From the IMG/VR virus record IMGVR_UViG_3300004457_000067, positions 1 through 40,994 of that record: DNA of 40,994 nucleotides; one strand, written 5' to 3'. Position numbers and translations under genes: made by a program. Source of the DNA: a virus. Positions 36,801-40,994 of this stretch are shown one piece after another (within the stretch, counting starts at the first letter, position 1; each line of letters starts with the position of its first letter). The notes beneath the pieces were generated by a model, which saw nothing but the letters and a program-made list of their open reading frames with translations, ran no database searches and had not been told where the DNA came from.

Positions 36801-39800
36801 TCACCGTTTGGAAAAATACACGAACTTTGTGTAGAAATACCCGGCGCACATTATTCGTCAGAAGCTAATGTTAAAGTATTTGTTGGTGATGGTACAACGC
36901 CAGGATCACAAGCAGAAATTGGCTCAGTACAATTTGATAGGCAAAACGGCATTAAATCAATTAGAATAATCAACGGAGGATCCGGATACGATCCAGCAAG
37001 ACCTCCAGTTATTAGGATTGTTGATACTGGTAAAGGCACAACAAGTGAGCCAAACATGCCTGCTAAAATTAGACCTATCATTAAAATGGAAGTACAAGAT
37101 GCTGCAGGTAATTGGCGAGAAATTTCCGGTGAACCAGATCGTGTTGCTAAGTTTGTAGTTGCAGCAGTTGATCCTGATACAGGAGCAATTTTAGGATTAC
37201 GAGTAATTGACAGAGGTGTGTACAAAGAATTCCCATCAGATTTAAGTCAAGGTATACCATTAGAATACGACTATGTTAACATAGGTGACGCTTCAGGACT
37301 AGGCAAAATAGATCCTCTTACTGGATTAGAGCTTCCGGCGCCAGGAAACTATGATCCTTCAGCAGGGAAATATGGCCCACAATATGGAACCGGACAAAGT
37401 GGTGCCGGAGCAAGAATTTTCTTAACATCGAGAGAGATTCCTGACTGTTCTGAGAAAGCAGATGTATTGAGTAAACTAGGAGTAGACCCAACAACATTCA
37501 GTTACCCTGTAACAGAACATCTTGCAGACATATTGAACGGAGCTCTATTAGATGCAGGGTATGATCCTGACAAAATTAAATTTAACGTATCTCCTATTAA
37601 CCCTGATATAGATGAACTAATCCTTGATGCTCCAGAATACGATGGTGTTGAGTTTGATGAAATAACTCCAGGATTCCTAGAAAAGTTAGGTCTTCCAATT
37701 GGTGATTACAATCCAGATATAACAGATCTTACTGTAGTTGATGGCACACCACAAGACGACGTAAACCTCACAGAATTTGATGATATAAATTCTCTAACTG
37801 ATGGTGGCCTTAATCCAGGCAATGGCGGCGGCTCAAATTTACCTGGTTCAAGCAGACCAGGCGGCCCAGATACAAACGGCCCAGGCGGTCCAGGTAGCGA
37901 TGGGTCAACAGGAAATCCTGGTGATAATGATAATTTTGGTTCTGGAAGAGACCTACCGGAAGAGACAATGGTTATTTACGGTGTAGATAACGGTGGTTTC
38001 AACAGTGATGGTAGTAGTATGTTGGGTAATGCAAACGTTACTTACATTGGCGATCTGTACCAATATGAATTAAGAAATTTAGACGGAACAACTGTAAGTT
38101 CTACAAACGATTCTAGAAATGCAAAAGTACTATACTTAGAAAGTCAGCGATACAAAGACGAAGCACTTGTTGCACAGAATAATGTTGCTAATATACCAAA
38201 CACAGTAAGTAATTTTGCTAATGTATGGATTGATAATTACAACAATAACGGTTGGGCATATTTAGAGAACGGCACAGTAATAAGAGAGCAAGAGTCGTTA
38301 GTAGATTCTAAATATATTAAAAATACAATCGTATACGATAGCACAACAGGTAATAAAGATTTTGATTACGACATGTGGGATCCGTTCAAAGGCGTATTGC
38401 CTGCATTCGTTGATGCTGAAATAACATACACTGGCAAACAAGACCCAGTAGTATATACTAACAGTCGTGCTGTATTTGGCAAGCCAAATGTTGGACAAAC
38501 ATGGTGGAACACTAGCACAGTTAGATATAATTGGTATGAACAAGGTACTAACAGAGAGCGTTGGTTAAATTGGGGTAGTACATTCCCAGGTAGTTCTATA
38601 ACATTATATGAATGGGTAGAAAGTAAAGTTACTCCTTTAGAGTATGCAGCCAACGGCGGCACAGGTACACCTAAGAACGGTAGTGAGTTTATTGTTGAAA
38701 GAAGAATGGATCCAGTTACAAATCTTTATGTAAATTATTTCTATTTCTGGGTACAAAATGTAAGTAGTATTTCTACATTAGCAGCAACACTTGCTGGTAG
38801 AAAAACAACTACATTTGATCTTGCAAGATTTATAGCAGATCCAATTGGCCAAGGCTTAAACACTATAAGTTTTATTAGTGCAGGTAAGCATGATCCTACT
38901 GCTTTAAGTATTGCTGATACTAACGTTGCAAGTTTTGTAATGGGTAACCTCGGTAAGACATTACGCGAAGATGAACAAAACATACAAATTAATTTAAGTA
39001 GAAATATTAATCCAGTAGGATTAAAACATACTTCATGGAAACTGTTAAGAGAAAATGATAACAACAGTGCAGTACCTGAGGATATAGCTCTAAAATTAAT
39101 TGATAGTTTATGTGAAATTGATTCAATAGGAAATAAAGTACCAGCAAATAATCTCAGTGAGATTGAAAGATACGGTGTTGCATTTAGACCACGTCAGACA
39201 ATGTTTAAAAAGCCAAGCGAAGCAAGAAGAGCATTGCAGTATGTATTAAATGAAATACTAGCTGATACAAAATTAAACACATTGCACCCAGGCTGGGACA
39301 GTAGCATATTGTCTAATACATATGTTGAAAAAGTTAATTGGTACGATACTGTTTACGTTGACGATATTACAAATAAAACAATTAGGTTCGATGAAACATA
39401 TAAAGCATCATTTACAGTTGAAAGTGTAAAAGCACTAGGCAAGTTAAACAGTAATAATATTGTTGACGGCACAATAGTAATGATCAAAGCAAATAGGTCA
39501 GATAGGTTCCAGTTGTGGAGATGGAATGCAACGTCATCTAAATTCTATCAAATTGCTATCGAAAAAGAAACAGTTAGATTAAAGAATACAATTTATACAG
39601 ATACTGTAAATGCAACTATGCAATCTGAATTAAGAGCATTGTTATTAGCGTTAAAGGATAATGTATTCCTTAATACTGCTAAATTTAACGAAGTATTCTT
39701 TGAACTATTAAAATATGCAATAGGCGAACAAGCAGAACTAGATTGGGCATTCAAAACCTCATATATTTATATTGAAAAGGAAGAGGAAGATCTTGTACAG

Positions 39801-40994
39801 CGTGTAGGATTTAAGCCTGATAACTTTGCAAGTGTAATAGAATACATGAATGAAGTTAAGCCTTACAGTGCAAAAATTAGAGAGTATAAAGACGGCAAAC
39901 GTGCGCCATTAGAATATATTAATAATCAAATGGTAAGTGACTATGACGTACCAGCATATCCAGATTCTGTTTTAGGTGAAGTTAGAGCATTAGACTTTAA
40001 TGTTGGAGACGATAGAACTATTATGTCCAACAACAGCGATTATACTAAAGCATACGGAGGCTACAGTAATAATCAAGCACAATGGGCATCAACTACACCA
40101 GTTCGTACTAATAAGGTTAGTATGATATTTGATAGAGTAGACTGGCGTTTACTTGAAGCAGATCATAATGCCGCTTCTAAGAGTTATACTCTTAGCATAG
40201 CAGAAAACATTGCAGATATTAATGCAAACAGCATAGCAAACGTAAGTAACACTACTTCAAATGGTTACACAGCAAGTGGAAGAATATTTAAGTTTGATCC
40301 AGCAGTTAGAACACAATTGTATACTGATCTAAATACTAAATTTGGTATTACAGATGCTGAAACAAATGTAAACATTATTTCTAACTACAGTAATATTAAT
40401 GTTGCTGTACAAGATGGAAGTTTAAGTTCTACATTAGCATTAATTAAAACTAAAGTAGGCGGAGGATTTAACGGAACTCTTGTAGACGGTAATGTATTCA
40501 GTAAAGTAGTTAGTGGATCAGATGGCACAATGACATATCAAAATGCATTTGGATTTGATAGCATGACGTATGCATCAGCAGGTTTTGACCCAAGCATTAT
40601 TGTTAAAAATTACATTGGATCATTTACAGCATTGCCAACATTAGTAGTTGATGATCAAATTACAGAAGGCTTTGACGGAATAACATTCCTAAGAGTATTG
40701 TACGGCGAAGAAAGACCAGAAGAAATGGTTATGCTTGATCCTAAAGAGAACTTAATTATACGAGTAACATCAAATGTTTACGGTAATGCAAATGTAAGCA
40801 GTTCTCCTGCAAGTAGTAATGCAAGTACAGTTAAATATCAAATTACTAATAATGTATATGGTGAAACAGAGTTTTTAAGAATTAAACAAGACGGTACTAC
40901 CACAACAACATTAAGTGCTAACATATGTACTTACAGCGATAGCATTAGTGTAGCAAATGCAAGTGTTCTTGTCAAGCCACTTAGCCGAATACCT
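24855..40994 (+). CDS. Giant mosaic tail/baseplate structural protein, at least 5,380 codons, 3' end outside window
   Basis: One frame is open from ATG 24855 to the window end. AAAGGAA precedes the ATG. The N terminus is MSDKIVKQLPVVLQTSAIRN. Domains I can name or suspect: a YHYH-type domain at residues ~1193-1403 (SPIVGWSFDGLPIYGPYGYA); a CBM5/12-like module ~1661-1708 (INWEPATSYQKNTIVAYNNA); a GxGY beta module ~2098-2115 and another ~4033-4055 (SIRIINGGSGYD); a Big_9/cadherin-like domain ~3156-3292 with a nested module; Gly/Ser/Asn/Pro-rich linkers ~2912-4370; then a structured C-terminal part. Its location after gp6 is that of T4 gp7, but no gp7 similarity is seen. It is probably a wedge-to-fibre or host-contact protein. 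Composition agrees with the neighbours throughout, so I see no sign of recent transfer. Confidence 0.85.
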   Translation, partial: MSDKIVKQLPVVLQTSAIRNFFEATVEQLYSEANTVPLAGFIGKKTGDDTKLEGAFIKENNADRRQYNLSPAVNNINPVTGDSENLIFYDEFIDTLNVYGVNTSNHNKLFGSRYRSFVPPIDIDKFVNYQEYFWYPAGISTTFITSTESAPINLDEDVLGKKLFTVGNTTLRNGMTVNFTDNSYTIPANTSTQRVKAGVEYLVQGVGESIRLVEKSITDSTEYGGAQLSAKDYIVQERGAVNKNAWSRVNHWYHRDNFIEAGDELPSKEYRAKRPILEFSNNLELFNQGTTSYGEATVNVTGIFKTDVEALTSKTIDTRELIDGDILLFLNESKENKKYLYTVSGIGTGIMLTPTSSTPIAVDQTVTIAQGNVFKGIDYLYNGTDYVNAQRKIKTNQAPLFELYDDAGNKLSHSGLYNNSDFTGSPIFGYKENTGAKDIELGFSLTYTPYKSASEITFENFIHTNRTTYIPFGTSTAKTILGTYYYKLLKDTPEYHSAWKQSPARNEQKIITTHYITQLVVDDKTLVYNIGATPDVLSSTPSGYDILVKVNGAIVSDYAYTAPADIKFNTFTFNPGDIIDIEVGSDSGISKITDSRYEIPLSWKANPFNNEIEIIAEPDYMSHFKRYIERQDGLTGNALGSNNFSNTAKDTVHAKDIVQTDQDLIVAAFALDDQPHNLVDGLRFAGREYEKYRARLVKEIQGYYDKFDTANLSKEYILEQVLRNLISFSIGKNVFGTTYILPFGDNYLKQEFDVADINSTVYTLNDYSDLDEITNSLLVYHIDSSTGVQSLLTVGKDYTISTTNPITVNVTKSLSLADTIVSKLYDKDRDSAECPPTPSTMGIYPLYTPCVETDNSFETPMQLIVGHDGSKTLLKGDVRDDVLLEFETRLYNSTAQQFRSTDSLPKLSVGDVRSGAFRTTNQSAREYADLLRNSFTNWAKVSDVDHSTNEFYDAAKTTTWNYRGSNDLPGHWKGWFEYYYDTVRPHTHPWEMLGFKYKPSYWDSQYGTNFTKSNEAMWKDLQEGIIRSGDRENFTSGQYLNDNPWRRVGLLDLLPVDFTNVLLTPGQITSTGSTSRVETFTNARPSNTLVSDVFVDVTGTGGQPNGINVSYGSVEALRVLFDAFDLGNVATKAQAGTFWDYDGTVGGASSSTQFATGFAEGFDGLETPYIFVNNITTRKNYQLYNYDIVNLSDAGVLLQETNTAVTSYTIAITANGTPLNNPTSTKSWNTENEWYYTRTYRNEIAEGAVYTITPASAGLTAWDTASHSPIVGWSFDGLPIYGPYGYAHYNNNGQVSDSTITNIKSAFELKTGQRTTGPMGSHTGEFVQDYTWNTALGGISGYVGHSSKGNIAKYNMRWGVTPESPTTPIYFYVATQDDTGAPMFPYAIGGTEDSTNTYQPHYYSTPVSANTNNTGTTVGSGGIIALSSSLVVTPSSNADKIQAPWRFGDGAPVENAWKYSVGYPFAVAEAKLLSQPGRFITLFSDPLRNTSPVLDATKIINKVDRTPFDFRSEDHFCVHGAVNKAGNIITNVGYSQFIHSWLAYQNLNTTTDYADKLNNVNIKLAHRVAGFTDKDTLIVKADQQGLTSTSNSLIIPEENVDVVVHASPYKNRNFYSGLSIQKTANGYKIKGFDKNAGYFNVLRRDFNGNTTSVEVGGEAVSFINWEPATSYQKNTIVAYNNAYYQAPTLVTGTPVFTSSFWKRLPGLPQTGAIKGVLYLDSLPFIDRVDYSTEYTTFQKVVDVIVGLGAYQESIGFTFGEFDTEIADVRNWNYVVKQFLFWVAGGWETNNTLELSPLATTVRFTSKTGMVAEMKRVDKNQFTLIDQDGRAIQPSECEIVRLGNSIEITPPAGIQIYGALLFTKEIEHALVFDNITAFNDILFDPVYSQGQRRFKIKGKRTANWSGLFSSEGFIIQDNELRPNLDNMAQSLGRYHELGFIPVEKQIYEQARGLFGYQEREYLNNLELEDDDQFEFYKGMLQSKGTLPSLGKLSKSKNIIQGETTVYDEWAIKVGDFGDLENDQSIELKLDRSDVKHDPQLITLAFPEDTTGTIENIEIISTEHLYHDVPTIEIAMPATADKNRTQATAKAYLGSDGTLSSIDVIYSGTGYTTASARLNVVAGNISIANVNTQFSTSSTTSTAPVADSDIAGLTLTNLRITAVGAGAGNANIGPVDLNVSSITSLANIATLVNENATINSHITANVVESEIQDPNWEGIGTDPTAANAIIRQSILTLHGTDFILTEQGSTLSGLNLTAGRYQPTQRYAIASVGNHPTKGTGATTASDITVKVNNEEVDSSYWTYDEGDRQIIPFKVTGSGATAGNQNADRNTVIRGKVDVPLNGTISSDNITQIDNISYPYVNVFVDGFELTNSPIEQKFDITSSTLTIYNVQDLPTGGITNDANVYVIEQPTINFEPSYFDDKPDSTLNIKVATRDNIAITTGIKRLHEITPDIKTDDTILIDIDDTSRFLKKPIGERQENLWPTTKFVDYTGITDAKYTSIPNAGYVNSSTVDYSSFDIPSIGDMFRGEILIHPQKDDLVHVAISENEDWNVYKFKEFVSAVQFVEQEENDLTAHLYTTDSLFNKTTDQNQIASGIDSTRFLDYHIAIKDAIIDNKFVVWVNEQVVDQKQVRLSNITPVAMMESTVSSIGPNFVKPISNITPGISSFAMAEATAADASGTVTITTDLQMLDSDVGGTVGFAGANTTALFGNNYNVSNVNLTNGTFTINEPAQGSSIDGANLIARFFNRTTITATDHGLVAGEMVKIVAGMYSGQWIVEGASSNTFIIDTPYVTTGPTTGNVLTSEFKITTDGDHTLSNDYAGKNIAIHNATQRFYNGVYSVKNVPSANTILVWNSFPFADVANVNVNDGTANCIVTTLDHDKISLNNSNIKIDNINSLDGMIDSLNDAIQARAAYVSYQGSFSMSIPMLRYPMKGPGGLTTNQIGGSLPRVTNLGNLSKKNLTVTGISTVNPQRTAKIGFNKNRRGVPIKRRSRPRTIASGGAVSNRTKTLNTTPFSPVIPSATMQNIIGSGIGTAVFPQGGAGMGGSGKPNSSIGARNSLTSFLGFGHGPIKAPSASPQPLPSGPGAMFNRLLTATNIVRNGGNPKSSNHIKPNNNTGAPILTGTAVSIAPSPCGELIIVQPPRPDQVPNQPGNGLDDNFSTAYETVVNGNVLTNDSAGLITEGAFIVGNEYTIVTTGDTDFTTIGAADNNPGTVFTSTGTGLQGGTGEARFPLTATNASTPAYGTVSLSSNGDFTYTPNSGYSGTDVWYYDSNDGHGGINKQKVSIIVGKKAPPTPPTPMVFEKCEFQEQSTTASNTGHTGKNDFWHYSIPVAGKVKIIMDMDGAADRLEAIQTHTSRGQSGRTVASTNQGQTRKATQAEKDKITSSRGLTTTNTGYQGPYGNYQYQLSDFTQVGDKISHCGVLEFDFDPSAAGSYLTIKIGKDSSVYRYLICYPTTTNTGTPVGPSTPAGNYQGGSQAAPNYRYPQTPIYQPSIQPTTKPKTQAGFVNINIGGGYGSGFSGGGWNKTTTYGSGIGYVHNYGGFSAAPMAGYTHVPSVFKKTVKTVNPQNIGRSADLTSNRYVNNTLQRVSGGRVIPLSAPPGKPIPIPNRGINGLNLSQYPGSSHLANSGTMKNISVIHQLLQIASSNYDLQNLSSPSSSSEFSADGFGGSSTDGFGGSSTLGATEDIFNPGSSTDGSSSFTPGGKTKVFTSTPAGPPTIIPGGVVFDSSTFNRGLDPDSFSRRLTPPETLLDDDSPIAIECDWTVNPCIVLTPKIKVVNPDGTYDYIPAGPDVRAYITRPTPKILFTEADAEGLTPGDQFIINNKSITIPGKPSAFLKEIECSGGFGYTTSVTSSNGQAAVAVSSCSVAPITLRDGCRGGVYKEVLDFHIVRSFQQLGLEANAYISESDASGVTTTTTGSHPVGLTATVSSGAVSTTTTSTGNVITETPTTTSTTTFTGGSGYVVGDRLRVIGGTPVASPFGKIHELCVEIPGAHYSSEANVKVFVGDGTTPGSQAEIGSVQFDRQNGIKSIRIINGGSGYDPARPPVIRIVDTGKGTTSEPNMPAKIRPIIKMEVQDAAGNWREISGEPDRVAKFVVAAVDPDTGAILGLRVIDRGVYKEFPSDLSQGIPLEYDYVNIGDASGLGKIDPLTGLELPAPGNYDPSAGKYGPQYGTGQSGAGARIFLTSREIPDCSEKADVLSKLGVDPTTFSYPVTEHLADILNGALLDAGYDPDKIKFNVSPINPDIDELILDAPEYDGVEFDEITPGFLEKLGLPIGDYNPDITDLTVVDGTPQDDVNLTEFDDINSLTDGGLNPGNGGGSNLPGSSRPGGPDTNGPGGPGSDGSTGNPGDNDNFGSGRDLPEETMVIYGVDNGGFNSDGSSMLGNANVTYIGDLYQYELRNLDGTTVSSTNDSRNAKVLYLESQRYKDEALVAQNNVANIPNTVSNFANVWIDNYNNNGWAYLENGTVIREQESLVDSKYIKNTIVYDSTTGNKDFDYDMWDPFKGVLPAFVDAEITYTGKQDPVVYTNSRAVFGKPNVGQTWWNTSTVRYNWYEQGTNRERWLNWGSTFPGSSITLYEWVESKVTPLEYAANGGTGTPKNGSEFIVERRMDPVTNLYVNYFYFWVQNVSSISTLAATLAGRKTTTFDLARFIADPIGQGLNTISFISAGKHDPTALSIADTNVASFVMGNLGKTLREDEQNIQINLSRNINPVGLKHTSWKLLRENDNNSAVPEDIALKLIDSLCEIDSIGNKVPANNLSEIERYGVAFRPRQTMFKKPSEARRALQYVLNEILADTKLNTLHPGWDSSILSNTYVEKVNWYDTVYVDDITNKTIRFDETYKASFTVESVKALGKLNSNNIVDGTIVMIKANRSDRFQLWRWNATSSKFYQIAIEKETVRLKNTIYTDTVNATMQSELRALLLALKDNVFLNTAKFNEVFFELLKYAIGEQAELDWAFKTSYIYIEKEEEDLVQRVGFKPDNFASVIEYMNEVKPYSAKIREYKDGKRAPLEYINNQMVSDYDVPAYPDSVLGEVRALDFNVGDDRTIMSNNSDYTKAYGGYSNNQAQWASTTPVRTNKVSMIFDRVDWRLLEADHNAASKSYTLSIAENIADINANSIANVSNTTSNGYTASGRIFKFDPAVRTQLYTDLNTKFGITDAETNVNIISNYSNINVAVQDGSLSSTLALIKTKVGGGFNGTLVDGNVFSKVVSGSDGTMTYQNAFGFDSMTYASAGFDPSIIVKNYIGSFTALPTLVVDDQITEGFDGITFLRVLYGEERPEEMVMLDPKENLIIRVTSNVYGNANVSSSPASSNASTVKYQITNNVYGETEFLRIKQDGTTTTTLSANICTYSDSISVANASVLVKPLSRIP
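35857..35904 (+). repeat. Perfect 24-bp tandem duplication in the giant gene
   Basis: Two exact adjacent copies of a 24-base unit beginning cagatggcttcggcggtagt (35857-35880 and 35881-35904), encoding ADGFGGSS / TDGFGGSS-type repeats in a Ser/Gly linker. A third, degenerate copy (GSSTDGSSSF) follows near 35940. Being a multiple of three, changes in copy number keep the frame. Confidence 0.8.

Noticed and set aside
24855-40994. Many antisense frames of 60-160 codons opposite the giant gene
   Set aside because: They lack ribosome sites and conserved motifs and follow from the codon composition of the long plus-strand frame.

Overview
This window is a structural and late-gene segment of a T4-superfamily contractile-tailed phage (Caudoviricetes). 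The recognisable core genes are portal gp20, recombination nuclease gp46/gp47, late sigma factor gp55 and baseplate proteins gp5, gp6, gp25, gp26, gp53 and gp48-like. The strongly AT-rich sequence, the much enlarged baseplate proteins and the giant tail protein resemble marine phages of cyanobacteria or SAR11. No host-diagnostic gene is present, so the host is left open. All identifications were made by reading the sequence; no database search was run.

Layout. 1-2624 (minus): an acidic prohead-core-like protein (cut by the window edge), a 66-aa protein and the portal. 2703-6530 (minus): a 1275-aa tail tape measure. 6691-7784 (plus): the gp26 family protein, whose 3' end carries a textbook -1 frameshift site (slippery run AAATTTTTTC followed by a stem) that would fuse it to the next ORF. 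7804-7983 (minus): a 59-aa lipoprotein. 8040-8582: hairpins, an intrinsic terminator and a decayed-looking ORF. 8583-13456 (minus): the operon gp55 - gp47 - gp46 - hypothetical - GIY-YIG nuclease. 13638-19624 (plus): gp48-like, gp53, a gp27-like hub and a gp5 spike with a C-terminal lysozyme-like domain. 19616-20110 (minus): two small unknown genes. 20272 to the end (plus): gp25, a 1400-aa gp6 and one reading frame of at least 5,380 codons that runs off the window.

Regulation can be read from the sequence. Late promoters of the form GATAAATA precede the portal, tape measure, gp26, gp55, gp48-like and gp25 genes. Three of the six have a [C/T]ATTAAA[A/C]CT element exactly 25 bases upstream of the octamer. 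Two minus-strand promoters are perfect TTGACA-N16-TATAAT: one before gp55 and one before the 84-aa gene. gp55 therefore has both a host-type promoter and a promoter of the class its own product recognises. The late promoter for gp25 sits so close to the gene that the transcript should start at the ATG.

The most notable points are the probable -1 frameshift in the gp26 gene beside the tape measure gene (layout of a tail-assembly chaperone), the giant mosaic tail protein, the relocated and degenerate lysozyme domain of gp5, and the promoter architecture.
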